Below, one piece after another: positions 21,115-31,031 of a stretch of 64,000 nucleotides of DNA. The first letter of the stretch is position 1; every line of letters starts with the position of its first letter. Source of the stretch: Anodontia alba (lineage: Eukaryota > Mollusca > Bivalvia > Lucinida > Lucinidae); the NCBI GenBank assembly GCA_964016985.1, contig OZ024830.1:76601763-76665762 (forward strand). Direction: 5' to 3'. Position numbers and translations under genes: made by a program. The notes beneath the pieces were generated by a model. The model saw only the letters and a program-made list of their open reading frames with translations, was not told the DNA's origin and made no database searches.

Positions 21115-21228
21115 ACATTTCTGGAGCATGAAAGTGGTCATGGTCAGTATGGGTACTACAAGAAAGGACCAAATATGGTGGGGAAAATCAGAAAAGCAAT
21201 AGACTTCATGAGGAACAAACATTTAGAG
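21115..21228 (+). CDS. supt6h: SPT6 exon 9
   Basis: Residues 354-391, acceptor TTTTGCAG, donor GTTTGT, phase 0 to 0. TFLEHESGHGQYGYYKKGPN, then MVGKIRKAIDFMRNKHLE. The second half matches IQKIKEALGFMRNQHFE; the loop before it differs from vertebrates. Intron 9 (21229-22808) holds P8, an exon-like repeat segment, P1 and a decayed P3. Confidence 0.95.
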
Positions 21229-21440
21229 GTTTGTTATATTGCTAGACGTTAGCATTTTATATTGTCCTGTTAACAATATTTGAGACATTTCAGGATGATC
21301 GTAAGTTAGAAGGAATTATGATAAAAAGTTCGTGAAACAGAAACAGTGTATGGTCATGTAAAGTATTCCGTAAGTAGGATTTCAGTCCTCATAAAGGGGA
21401 CTGGATACACTTGTTTGATTTTCCACCATCTTTTATCAAG

Positions 21441-21775
21441 TACAGTCATCTCTCATTATGTCGAATTCCAAGGGATTCTCTGAAATACTTCGAGATATTC
21501 GTACCTCGACATATCAGAATTGAGGAAAAAATAAATCGAACAACCACATTTAACAAACATATGTGTAATTTGACTCTTGGAATTTGAGATATATTGAAAA
21601 TATTGTGGAAAAAAGGAGAAATTGCTCCTTTGGAAAAGGAGCAATCTCTCTTCTTTTCCACAATATTTTGTTACCTGTTGTTAGATTTTCATCTTTAGGC
21701 AGGGACCAGATTTTCACTTCGAGATAAGCGGTTATTCGAGATAAGCGAGGTCGAGATAAAGAGAGTCAACTGTAT
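21441..21775. mobile_element. P8 MITE with TA flanks
   Basis: TACAGTCATCTCTCATTATG on the left, GAGAGTCAACTGTA on the right. Strong central stem AAAAAGGAGAAATTGCTCC / GGAGCAATCTCTCTTC. The right half carries GATAAGCGGTTATTCGAGAT and AAGCGAGGTCGAGAT. The third copy begins at 63765. Confidence 0.85.
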
Positions 21776-21779
21776 ATAA

Positions 21780-21970
21780 CATTTGTGACTTCTTTTTTGC
21801 TTTCCTGCATGCTGGAAAGGGGTCCGCATTAAAAGGATAGAATTTTTACCCCATTTCAGAAGGAAGGCAAAACAATTTTGACGCAGTTGAGTCCCCTGGA
21901 AGTGTACCCATTTGTCTTGAAGAAGCCAGTACTTGACCAAAAATATGAGGATCTGGGAGTATGTTTTTGT
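21780..21970 (+). repeat. Dispersed repeat containing an exon-like segment
   Basis: TTTCAGAAGGAAGGCAAAAC and GTCCCCTGGAAGTGTACCC recur in reverse at 27770-27930 (GGATACACTTTCAGGGGAGA) and 42150-42330. The piece 21860-21958 has AG before it, GTATGT after it, 33 open codons and phase 0 at both ends, but encodes nothing found in SPT6. Confidence 0.65.
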
Positions 21971-22484
21971 AACCACTGTATAACTTCGGTAGCTTGATCA
22001 TTGCCTACATCAGTTGCCTGAATCGGTTTTCCGCATAATTTTTATGATACCCTTTTTTTTTTTTTTTTTTTTTTTTTATTTTCGCGAAAAATGTTTGGTG
22101 ACAAAATAGTAGTATACTATCTCAAACTTCTCCAAAAGGTTCCAGCTTCAGATTAGTCATAGATTTTCCACTATTTGGATGTACTTTTTTCGACCAGAAT
22201 TTGTTGAGATATTTCTTATTTCCTCCTAAAAATGTATGTTGTGGAAGGGCCTTACTAAGTACCCACAACATATGCTTTTGTGGAGAAATAAGAAAAGTGT
22301 TTGCCTGATATCTGGAGCTATTGTATTGGGAAGCAGCAAAGATTTGGTGCCCTGCTGTTACAAAAGCTCCTTTTATCATGGCGTGATAGTGATTTAAGTT
22401 GAATTTATTTGCCTGAAAGATTTTTGTGCAAAGGGAGACAACTTTTGGAGACAGGAAACTTTTCAAAATCGGGGGCTACCTTTA

Positions 22485-22720
22485 TTTGCTACCAGATACC
22501 CAAAAGGATAATTGGAAAACAGTGCAGACCCAGATCATATGCCACATTCTGTGGCATCTGATCAGGGTCTCCACTGTTTGCAAATAGTTTAGCCATTTTT
22601 CTCTAAGAATGTCTAAATCATAAAGCCTAACCGGGGCCCTGACCTGCCTAAAATTGAAATTGAACTCTTCCAATATATAGTGTTGGGTGAGATTATTCAG
22701 TCTAAAATTGGTTATAGAGA
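22485..22720. mobile_element. P3 MITE, decayed left end
   Basis: Core CAGTGCAGACCCAGATCATA ... TGATCAGGGTCTCCACTG with apex TGCCACATTCTGTGGCA; right end TCAGTCTAAAATTGGTTA. Confidence 0.75.
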
Positions 22721-22808
22721 AGTGAGGCAAAGATTCCTTGTGGATATATTTCCCTTGGCAGCCTAAATGAATGAAGACAGGGATTATATGTGGGTATGTC
22801 TTTTCCAG

Positions 22809-22898
22809 GTCCCCTTCATAGCATTCTACAGGAAAGAGTATGTGGAACCAGAACTGGATATCAATGATCTCTGGAAAGTGTGGCATTTTGATGAGAAG
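22809..22898 (+). CDS. supt6h: SPT6 exon 10
   Basis: Residues 392-421, acceptor TTTTCCAG, donor GTAAGA, phase 0 to 0. [20 protein letters not shown], then [10 protein letters not shown], almost identical to [20 protein letters not shown] in vertebrates. Intron 10 (22899-24000) holds H4, P7, SINE-C and P17. Confidence 0.97.
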
Positions 22899-22974
22899 GT
22901 AAGAAGACCAGAAGAAAAAAAAAATCTTGCAAAGCAGTTTAGTAGCAGATGACAGTTTTTTTTTTTTTTTATTT

Positions 22975-23277
22975 TTATTATGCCCCCAATGTCATAGAAG
23001 TTAGGGGGCATATTGAGTTTGGGATGTTTGTCTGTCCATCCATCTGTCCATACCATTGTCATGCTTTTCTTATAAGTAAGATATTTTGTTAACTTTTTGA
23101 GCTAGGGCTTTGAAACTTGGTGAACTTATTGGGGCTGAGGAGTAGATTACTAGATTAACTTTTGAAAAAAAAATTGAATTAATTTTGTCAGAGTTATGCC
23201 CTTTTCCAACTTTGATATTTTGTATGGACAGGCATCAATTTTTGGGGTATAGTTTTTTTACAAACACATTTCTAGTT
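22975..23277 (+). mobile_element. H4: short Helentron-like element
   Basis: The 5' hairpin TTATGCCCCCAATG ... GTTAGGGGGCATA is followed by GTTTGTCTGTCCATCC. The body has TTGGGGCTGAGGAGTAGATT and CAGAGTTATGCCC. The 3' end is CACATTTCTAGTT. A second family member encloses the H7 array at 38817-41959. Confidence 0.72.
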
Positions 23278-23454
23278 ATTATTTTTTCAGAAAAAGTAAG
23301 GCTTAACATTTCATATGGATTGTTGTCCTAGCAGATAATTCACATGAAATCTCAAGCCTTATTTTCTCTGAAAAGTAATTAAAAAATTTAAATGTTTACT
23401 GCAGTTTTAATTGGGACTTTAAGGGTTAAATTTCAGGAGTTGCGAGGGGGTGGT

Positions 23455-23705
23455 TGGGTGAGGCAAAGGTGTCATGTATCTTACGTCACCGGGGCGTCCA
23501 ACTGATATTGGCCATCCTTGCAGCAGGTAAGGGTGGAGGGGGAATGTTATTTTATTCTGTTTCTTCACTTTCATTCATTTTCCTTTCTCCTCTGTCCTAC
23601 TCTTTCATCTTCTCTACTATCTTTTCTATCTCATTTCTCCTTTTCTCTGGGAGACGACACAAAATATCCCACAAGGGTTGACATGACATTAAACCCCAAC
23701 ACATT
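23455..23705 (+). mobile_element. SINE-C copy
   Basis: AGGCAAAGGTGTCATGTATC, GGGGCGTCCAACTGATATTG, a C/T-rich tract, GGGAGACGACACAAAATATC, and AAGGGTTGACATGACATTAA then ACCCCAACACA. Confidence 0.7.
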
Positions 23706-23774
23706 CAATCAGGAGTTGCGTGCCAGACATGTATTACTTAAATATCAAATATGTTCTTCTTACAAATATCTTTG

Positions 23775-23975
23775 ACACAGAGAGAACTTGTTAAGGAGGC
23801 TTATTTGATTATAATTCTGGGATAATTTTTGCAAATTCTCCTTAAAAAACAAATTATGTGTACCCATTAGAATCTTATGTATACCCACAACATATGTTTT
23901 TTTTTTTATGAAGATATAAGAAAACAATATCCCAGAATTATCACCAAATACTCCTTAACAAAGTCCCCTGTTGAC
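23775..23975. mobile_element. P17 MITE
   Basis: GTTAAGGAGGCTTATTTGAT, ATAATTCTGGGATAATTTTT and the complement ATATCCCAGAATTATCACCA, CTCCTTAAC. The centre is the same ACCCATTAGAA / ACCCACAACATATG hairpin as P1. Other copies: 27375-27560 and 49985-50150. Confidence 0.78.
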
Positions 23976-24000
23976 ACAGATTATTATTATATTTTAACAG

Positions 24001-24140
24001 TGGACCCAGTTAAGAACGAGGAAAATGAATCTGATACGACTGTTTGAGCGGATGCAGAATTATCAGTACGAGCAGAACTCGGACCCCGACAAGATTCTGG
24101 AACTTAATGTCAGAACTTTAACGGAAGAAGATATAGACAA
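24001..24140 (+). CDS. supt6h: SPT6 exon 11
   Basis: Residues 422-467, acceptor TTTTAACAG, donor GTAAGA, phase 0 to 2. WTQLRTRKMNLIRLFERMQN, then YQYEQNSDPDKILELNVRTL and TEEDID, matching [20 protein letters not shown]. A 42-base piece (24066-24107) is copied in the following intron. Intron 11 (24141-26061) also holds a P2 stub, a dispersed repeat (24280-25610), the P16 element and a P1 containing another palindrome. Confidence 0.96.
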
Positions 24141-24197
24141 GTAAGATCAATAAGCAGAATGTTTGATATTTTATTTATCCTAGTAGTCTGACACCTT

Positions 24198-24239
24198 GTA
24201 CGAGCAGAACTCAGACCCCAATAAGATTCTGGAACTTAA
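24198..24239 (+). pseudogene. Partial copy of exon 11 in intron 11
   Basis: GTACGAGCAGAACTCAGACC and the following bases to GGAACTTAA repeat exon 11 positions 24066-24107 with three differences in 42, all G-to-A or C-to-T in the copy. The copy stops at TTAA where the left end of a P2 MITE (CCCTTGTTATACTGAATAAA) begins. It has no splice signal and cannot be an exon. Confidence 0.88.
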
Positions 24240-24276
24240 CCCTTGTTATACTGAATAAATTAAGATGCCACACCCA
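24236..24276 (+). mobile_element. P2 MITE left-end stub
   Basis: TTAACCCTTGTTATACTGAA, then TAAATTAAGATGCCACACCC, after which unrelated sequence begins. Only the first 40 or so bases remain. Confidence 0.8.
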
Positions 24277-24279
24277 CTT

Positions 24280-25610
24280 TTTTTCTTTTTTTCCATCTCT
24301 CACTCCAATGTAATGCATAGGTAAATTTGTGTCAAAAATTTCACACGATCTGCTTCTCCTAGGATTTTGAAATTTGGTACAAACTTTGAGTATGACTGTT
24401 TGTATTTTGTAAGAGAGAATCAGCGTCCTCTTGCTTATCATTCCTTATATCTGTCCATTTTTCTTACTCTCCAATAAAACTCTTTGTCACAGATTTCTCG
24501 GGTCCTATGAGAGCTATCAGGAAATGAAAATACCTATACAACGAAGACTGTTTCCTGTCGTGTCAATGTACTTTTAATACTTTTAATATTGGACAAATCC
24601 AGGGTCAACGTGAGACGGGTAATTACGGGAATAAATTATGCCACTCTGTACTTTCCGGTTCACCTACTCCATTTGATTGTGAAAGTTATACACTTCAAAT
24701 TTTGTATACACATACAGAGGCTTGAAGTCTATCGTGTAAAAGAAAACCAAGATATTGTGATTTATTTTGCTTCTCTTTCTGCTTATTCCTTTTCTCATCT
24801 GTCACTCAAATGTAAGACATAGGGAAATTTGTGTCAAAGATTTCTCAGGAACTACTGCACTTCGGATTTTGAAAGTTTGTACTAAACTTGTGTTCGACTT
24901 GTTGTATTATGTAAGACAGAATCACAGGCCTCCTAGCGAAACCTATAAAACCTATAATAACCTATAATTTTGTGTCAAACCTATAAAACCTTTATTTTGT
25001 TCATAAAACCTATAAAAAGCCTGTATTTTCATGAAAAAACCTATATTTTTCACTTTTTGAACCTTCTCGCGACTCAACCCTAACTTTTCTTCAAAATGCC
25101 CTACTATTTTTACTTTTTAGTCCCAAAAAAGTGATGAAAACTGTCAAGAAATTGTATTTTTTTCCTTGCTCGCTTCGCTCGCTCGGACTATGTAAAATTC
25201 AGATCAACTTTATCTGAATAATTGTGGTGCAAAAATTCATCAAATATTTTTTCTTCAGTTTTAAATCTCTATGTGAGTTTGGAAGAACCTTTTTTTTAAC
25301 CTATATTTTTTATTGAAAAACCTGTAAATAACCTATATTTTGAGTAAGAAGAACCTACATAAAAACCTATATTTTCAAAGTGGGCCACTAGGAGGCCTGG
25401 AATCAGCATTCACCTGCTTATCATACCCTTTATGTGTCCATTTTTCTCACTAAAATCCATCACAAATTTCTCACCTGTTATTAGAGCCATTCTTCAAATT
25501 TTGTATACGCCTTCACAATGGTGAAGTATTTTGTGTAAGAGAAAACAAAGATGCTGAGATTTATTTCTTTTGCCCATCGCTCTCATGCAATACTAAGGGA
25601 AAATTTTCAT
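24280..25610 (+). repeat. Dispersed repeat with internal duplication
   Basis: The block TTTTGAAATTTGGTACAAAC, AGAGAATCAGCGTCCTC and TGCTTATCATTCC appears again at 24840-24925 and, after the P16 insertion, at 25400-25600. The part at 24560-24700 matches 6940-7075. Its type is unknown to me. Confidence 0.5.
24925..25399. mobile_element. P16 element with perfect 12-bp TIR
   Basis: CAGGCCTCCTAG and CTAGGAGGCCTG are the exact ends, flanked by GAATCA at 24919-24924 and 25400-25405. The interior is A/T-rich with about a dozen AACCTATAAAA / CCTATATTTT motifs and a GC-rich palindrome-like CTTGCTCGCTTCGCTCGCTC. There is no long open frame. Confidence 0.82.
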
Positions 25611-25659
25611 CTACAGAATCTGTTCAACATACCTCTGATAGCTGTGGCCGGGGGTATGT

Positions 25660-26040
25660 TTTTTCATTGGAAATGTGGATACTCATTAGAAGTGCCTTAA
25701 TGAAGTGCATCTAATGAGTACCACAACAGAATGTTTTTTTTTGGTGAGAAATAAGAAAATATCTGTTCTCGAGGTTATAAAACTTTTTTCATGCTCAACT
25801 CAACTGAGCATGAAATTTTTCATGCTAATAAATCTCAAATTATTAACAATGCCAAATTCTTTCTTGCTAAACATAGCTGAGCATGAAAATTTCTCTGCTA
25901 ATAAATGCTATTGTTGGCATTTTCATATTTATTAGCGGAGAAAATTTCATGCTCAGCTGAGTTGAGCATGAAAAAAGATTTATAACCTTGGGGCCGGTAC
26001 TTTCTGGCTAAGAAAAAAAATCTTTATTGAGAGCTATAGT
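25660..26040. mobile_element. P1 MITE with a nested palindrome
   Basis: The P1 part is ACTCATTAGAAGTGCCTTAA / GTGCATCTAATGAGTACC and GAGAAATAAGAAAATATC. At 25771-25990 lies a second foldback with ends AGGTTATAAAACTTTTTTCA and AAAAAAGATTTATAACCTT, inner arms CATGCTCAACTCAACTGAGC / GCTCAGCTGAGTTGAGCATG. Confidence 0.75.
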
Positions 26041-26061
26041 TCTTATTTTCTTTTTCTACAG

Positions 26062-26291
26062 AGTAAGGAAAGTTGAGAGTTTGGAAGAGCTACGAGATGT
26101 CTACAACCATTTCTTGCTGTATTATGGTAATGACATTGTCAAGATGAGAAATTCTGAAAAAGCTAAGAAGAATGAAGAAGAAAGAGAGAAAGAAGGAGAA
26201 GAAGGAACAGAAGAAGAGAAGGAACATCAGGAGACAATCAAGCAGGCTTCAAGAAAGTCCGGCTACACCATTTGTGTGAAAAACAAATTAG
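26062..26291 (+). CDS. supt6h: SPT6 exon 12
   Basis: Residues 468-544, acceptor TTTTCTACAG, donor GTAATC, phase 2 to 1. [20 protein letters not shown], then YYGNDIVKMRN matches [22 protein letters not shown]. A charged linker KKNEEEREKEGEEGTEEEK follows, then IKQASRKSGYTICVKNKL. This is the largest exon seen. Intron 12 (26292-28532) holds a P3 with a SINE-A inside, P1, P17 and P9. Confidence 0.96.
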
Positions 26292-26302
26292 GTAATCTAT
26301 GT

Positions 26303-26951
26303 TTAACCCATTTTAGTTTGGAAACGACTAGTTACTATTATAGCCTTTTTATGCCGGCCTCGGATGCTCAGTTGGATGTGCCGTCCGACTGGAGACCAGG
26401 AGGTCGCGGGTTCAACCCCCACCGAGGTTGACAACATTCTTTCATGGAGATTGATCATGAAATATTTTCTACGGTCATTCTCTCCCTTCCGCTGATTCAA
26501 GAAGGACAGTTATCAGTTTCTGGCAAAAGAATGTGCACAATATTGGTTAACCGCAGAGGACTAAGCCTGCCCAATAAATGTGTGGTTAGGTAAACTGACC
26601 ACGCTCGACATGACCCCATTGGGTTGACTGGGCTGTAAAACTTTAACACCAACAAATATAGCCATTTTAATACCAAACCAAATTAACATTTTGATGCAAA
26701 TGACCCTCATGGGTTGAAGCGTTGTTAAACCTGAACTTATCATCAGAAGCAGAGAAACCCCCCAAAAGGGTATTTGACAAACAGTGCAGACCCAGATCAG
26801 ATGTTGCATAATGTGGTGTCTGATCAGGGTCTACACTGTTTACATTACATACAGGAATTTCTATAAAACATAGTTATAATAAAAACTAACCACATACTAT
26901 GTTATTGGAAATAGACTGGTCCAAATTTTTATGGTAGAAGAGTCGGGTTAA
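26303..26951. mobile_element. P3 MITE carrying a SINE-A
   Basis: TTAACCCATTTTAGTTTGGA on the left and AGAGTCGGGTTAA on the right. Core CAGTGCAGACCCAGATCAGA ... TGATCAGGGTCTACACTG. The SINE lies at 26353-26656 with a duplication TATAGCCTTTTTAT / TATAGCCATTTTAAT. The left end is 11 bases after the exon 12 donor. Confidence 0.83.
26353..26656 (+). mobile_element. SINE-A, full length with TSD
   Basis: GCCGGCCTCGGATGCTCAG head, full body with a small deletion at GGTTAACCGCAGAGG, and TTTAACACCAACAAA tail. Confidence 0.9.
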
Positions 26952-27239
26952 GAATTGCTGTAGTTCTAGATGGGACACTTTTTGTTTTCAAAATGTGCCA
27001 TAGTTTAGACACTCTTTCTCACCAAAAAGTGCCAATATTTGTGTCATGTCTGCTTAAGCAAGCATCTGCGTCCAGTTTTTCATCTGATTATCCAGGCATC
27101 AATATTTGCAACCACCCAGCATTCAAGCTCACCGCCTTCCCTGGAATTCTTGTCAGTTTTCTCCAATATATGCTGTGTTTACGAGGAGAAGCACCTATTT
27201 TTGGGAGATGATCATACCTCCATTTTCAGCCAAAAGTAT

Positions 27240-27368
27240 TCATATTTTTCTTATTTTTGCACAAAAACTTGCACAAAAACTTACGCTGTGGGCACTCATT
27301 AGAAGCACCTCCTTGAGGCGCTTCTAATGAGTATCCACAATGTATGTTTTTGTGCAGAAATAAAAAGA
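27240..27368. mobile_element. P1 foldback MITE
   Basis: TTTTTCTTATTTTTGCACAA on the left, TTTGTGCAGAAATAAAAAG on the right; GGCACTCATTAGAAGCACCT / GAGGCGCTTCTAATGAGTAT centre. The segment CACAAAAACTTG is duplicated in the left arm. Confidence 0.8.
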
Positions 27369-27374
27369 TATCAG

Positions 27375-27560
27375 AGGAATTGTTAAGGTGGAGTATTTAA
27401 TGATAATTATGGGATAATTTTTCTAATTTCTCCATAAAAAAGTATGTTGTGGGTACTCTACAAGGCGCTTCTAATGAGTACCCACAACATATGTTTTTAT
27501 GGAAAGCTGGAGAATTTTTATCCCAGAATTATCATCAAATACTCCTCCTTAACAATTCCT
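27375..27560. mobile_element. P17 MITE
   Basis: TTGTTAAGGTGGAGTATTTA, TGATAATTATGGGATAATTT and TTATCCCAGAATTATCATCA, ACTCCTCCTTAACAA. The centre is a P1-type hairpin GTTGTGGGTACTC / GAGTACCCACAAC. Confidence 0.85.
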
Positions 27561-28031
27561 CTGAATATTTACCTGATACCCCTTCTTCTCTGGAGCTATA
27601 GATGATGATTGAAACGGACTGTAGTGCTTAGTTTTCCAGGAAAAGAAGCCAAATATTTTAAACGTCTTCCAAATAAAGTAAAACTAGAATAAAAATATAA
27701 TTTGTGAATTTCATAATGTCCTTCGGATATTAATTACTTGAAGGATATGGAAAATTAATATTGAATTGAGTGTAATTATAACTTAGGGGGAGTGGATACA
27801 CTTTCAGGGGAGACAACTCTGTCAGAATTTGTTTGCCTCCCTTATCTAATCTGAAAGGAAAGACTTTGTGCCAGTTCTTTCCCTTTAGAGTAAACCACAT
27901 TTCAAAAGAGATTTGGTGTGCAGGAAAGCAAACAGAAGTCACAAAAGTTATCTCTCATGTGAAAAACAGTGTTTTCAGTACCCTTGAATAATTATGTCAG
28001 TGTAATTGACCCTATGTCTAGCAGGCAAATA

Positions 28032-28390
28032 TACAGTAAAACCTCAATGACTTAAACATCTTTGGGACCATGGAAATTTATTCGAGACATGCATAGTTTG
28101 AGTCACTGACAGTTAATCATGGAGCTAGGTGAGGAAGCAAATGGTGATAATTTAGGAAAGTCTTTTTAATCTATACAATAATGGTATGTTGAGTGTACTC
28201 ATTAGAATTGCCTTGATGAGGCAATTCTAATGAGTTCACACAACATACCATTTCATGATAAAATAAGAAAATATCCCTAAATATTTGTTTTCTTGAGCTA
28301 AAGGAAGAATTATGTAGGGTCTCAAAAATGAGTTTGTAGTAAACGAGCCATCAGTGTTCAAGTCATCATGGGTCGGCTGTATTCACAATT
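28032..28390. mobile_element. P9 MITE with a P1-type hairpin core
   Basis: TACAGTAAAACCTCAATGAC begins a pogo/mariner-like end. The middle (28190-28265) is TATGTTGAGTGTACTCATTA / TAATGAGTTCACACAACATA. The second copy, 61465-61822, has cleaner ends. Confidence 0.65.
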
Positions 28391-28532
28391 TAATCTGAGG
28401 ATTCCTGTTTTTCACATCCATAATATTTGTATTCTTTAAAAGTAGGCCTTTTTGTATGTAACAGGATTAAGTTTTCTGATTGTTTTTTTACATGAAGAAC
28501 AGTCAATTGTTTATCTGTTCTTGTGTTTCCAG

Positions 28533-28662
28533 ATGAGATTGCTATGAGGTTTGGTCTCAGACCAGAACAGTTTGGTGAGAATATTCGTGATAATTATCAG
28601 AGACATGAGGTTGACCAGTGTCCCATGGAACCCAAGCAGCTTGCTGAAGAATTTGTGTCTGG
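28533..28662 (+). CDS. supt6h: SPT6 exon 13
   Basis: Residues 545-587, acceptor GTTTCCAG, donor GTATGT, phase 1 to 2. [20 protein letters not shown], then [23 protein letters not shown] matches [20 protein letters not shown]. Intron 13 (28663-29055) is short and holds one decayed P1. Confidence 0.97.
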
Positions 28663-29055
28663 GTATGTTTTTTTTTTTTAATAACCTCTAACCTCTAATT
28701 CAGCTCTAATTTGTCCACATTTCTTGCTGAAAGTCATTTGGGCCAGTTTTGATTCAGAGCTTCAGATAAGAGGGGTGTTCTAAATATTTTTTTTTGCTAT
28801 TTTTCCATGAAAACAGACATTGTGAGTATGCTTCTAATGATTGCCCGTAGGAACATTTTTGTGGAGAAAGAAAAATAGCAATACTTTATGATGAAAAAAG
28901 TGCCGATTTTGAAAAACTGTCAGACACAAAAATAAATTTCAAAAGCATCCCGCCATTCCCATATATTCATCATCATTTCTAGCATTGCAAAGTTTAGAAA
29001 TAATTTTTTGTGTGTGGTTTACCTGTGATGTACATCTCTTCATTTTGTATTTCAG

Positions 29056-29206
29056 GCAGTTTCCTACTCCAGAAGATGTTTTACTTGGTGCACGACACAT
29101 GGTTGCTATGCAGATATCCCATGATCCTCTAGTCAGACAAGTGGTGAGGCAAGTTTACTTTGAGAGAGCCAAATTGAATGTCAAGCCTACAAAGAAAGGC
29201 ATAAAG
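29056..29206 (+). CDS. supt6h: SPT6 exon 14
   Basis: Residues 588-638, acceptor ATTTCAG, donor GTAATG, phase 2 to 0. [20 protein letters not shown], then [20 protein letters not shown] and [10 protein letters not shown], strongly conserved. Intron 14 (29207-30691) holds the hAT-like P10 and a P1 split by P19. Confidence 0.97.
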
Positions 29207-29330
29207 GTAATGAAATATTATTTTTCTTCTTCTTCTTGATGTGTAACCCTTTCATTTATCTTAGATAGGCCAGGAGGGTACCCACAACATATGCTTTGAT
29301 TTAAATTTGAAGAAAAAAATGTCTCATCAA

Positions 29331-29793
29331 TAAGGCTGGCACAATTAATCGGATAATCGATTAATTGCTCGATAAAGTCCACATAAATGATTATCGTTAC
29401 AGACTTGCTAATAATCGATCATTTAATTTCTGTGTCTCTTACTTTACCGCATTTACCCTTAGTATTCAGACACCTCAACTCCTTACCTTACTTAATCTAA
29501 AATTTGACCAAGTACAACTGGCTACCCAATGTTGTGTCTTAAAAAAGCTGGATGAGTGGCAAACAGTGTAGACCTTGATGAGACGCCGCATTTGTGGCAT
29601 CTCATCTGGGTCTACACTGTTTGCTCAGGCCTGTCAGATCAAATACATACAGTAAAGTACAACATATGGTAAGAGTCATACTCAGACAGACAGGTAAAAT
29701 TATGACTATACTTCAGTGATTACTAATCGATTATTGATTGCAATGGCAGGACTGATAATCGATTATCTTTTCAGCTCTGATTAGCCAGCCTTA
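29331..29793. mobile_element. P10 hAT-like MITE, 8-bp TSD
   Basis: Ends TAAGGCTGGCACAATTAATC and TCTGATTAGCCAGCCTTA. Flanks CTCATCAA at 29323-29330 and 29794-29801, a perfect 8-bp duplication. The core (29555-29630) is the GCAAACAGTGTAGACC / GGTCTACACTGTTTGC hairpin also found in P2-P4. Eight-base duplications are typical of hAT elements. Confidence 0.9.
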
Positions 29794-29932
29794 CTCATCA
29801 ACATTGATGTATTTACCAGAATATTGAGACACTTTACTTACCTTAAAACACCTTTTACTACCTGTCTAGTGTCTAAAAATGCTGAATGGGTGGCAGATGA
29901 AAATGTGTGTTTTCAGTACTCATTAAAGGGGA

Positions 29933-30431
29933 AGGCAACCATAAAAGGTATTTGCTTTTGAGTAAAGAACTTTACAAACAACGAATTTTGACACAAATTT
30001 GATCAAAATCGGTGGAAAATTAAGTAAGTTACAGACAATTGAATATTTTAACATTGGTGGAATGGGCACCGCCATTTTGAATATTTAATGAGGTTTCATA
30101 AAAAATAAAATTCGTTTCGTAAAGGTAGTGATTCTCATAAAGTTGGTTTATTTTGAGGGAAATGATTGCTTGTCACGAGAATTAAAAGGTTATAAAAGTC
30201 TGTAGCAAAATTATTCTTAAAAAACCTTTATAATTTGGTTTTGCATATATAATTTTGGCTGTGTGACGTCTCAAAGCCTACGGCATCCATGACAGCCATT
30301 TTGAATATATTCAAACCACCGTAACTTCCTTATTTCTAGGCCGATTTTGAAAACTCTTACATCAAAATAAATGGTGTGTTAAGCACTTTGCTCCAAGATA
30401 TACTTACAATTTATATTGCATTCCCCTTTAA
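29933..30431. mobile_element. P19 TTAA element nested in P1
   Basis: TTAAAGGGGAAGGCAACC on the left and GCATTCCCCTTTAA on the right. It interrupts the ACTCATTAGAAGC arm of a P1 copy that resumes as AAGCATCTTGGCAAGGTGCT at 30432. The interior includes CAAAATCGGTGGAAAATTAA and CATTTTGAATAT on both sides. Confidence 0.8.
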
Positions 30432-30691
30432 AAGCATCTTGGCAAGGTGCTTCTAATAAGTACCCACAACCCACATATTTTTGTGGAGAAATAAGAAAAA
30501 TATCAATACTCTTTGGATGAAAAGTACAACAAAAAAACATTATCTGAAAAAGTGAGGCTGATCTGGGTGTCCTCACCCTTAACATAATGTTTTCATGGAG
30601 AAATAAAAAAAATATTTTGTGGATACCCCTTCTTATCTGGAGCTGTGTTCAGAGCTATGATTTCACGACAGTTTTGTTTATTTGTTTGCAG

Positions 30692-30892
30692 CTGATCGAT
30701 GAAGCCCACCCTTGCTACCCGCAGAAGTACCTTAGAAATAAACAAGTGCGAGACCTGAAGGACGAACAGTTCCTGAGGCTCGTGGAGTCGGAAGCCGAAG
30801 GACTTTTGACCATGACCTTGGTTATGGATGAGGAAACTGACAACCCAAACATTCAGACTTACTTTGAAGAAATTAGGCAGTTGTATTACAGG
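30692..30892 (+). CDS. supt6h: SPT6 exon 15
   Basis: Residues 639-705, acceptor GTTTGCAG, donor GTATGC, phase 0 to 0. LIDEAHPCYPQKYLRNKQVR, then DLKDEQFLRLVESEAEGLLT and QTYFEEIRQLYYR matches [20 protein letters not shown] and TYFEEIKQFYYR. Intron 15 (30893-32556) holds P11, P1, a truncated SINE-B and P5; from 31950 to 32550 I see only AT-rich sequence. Confidence 0.97.
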
Positions 30893-31031
30893 GTATGCTG
30901 GCCTGAAGATTATAAAGAGCCAAGCAGAATTTGTAGCGGATGAGATTCTAATTTTTTTTTCATTTCATAGCAACAAATGTGGCACTTTTTCAGTCAGAAG
31001 TAATGATACTTTTCCTATTTCTTTATGAAAA

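Noticed and set aside
22482..22886. 134-codon antisense open frame
   Set aside because: Runs through a P3 element and antisense to SPT6 exon 10, so the frame is a shadow of a real exon and a repeat.
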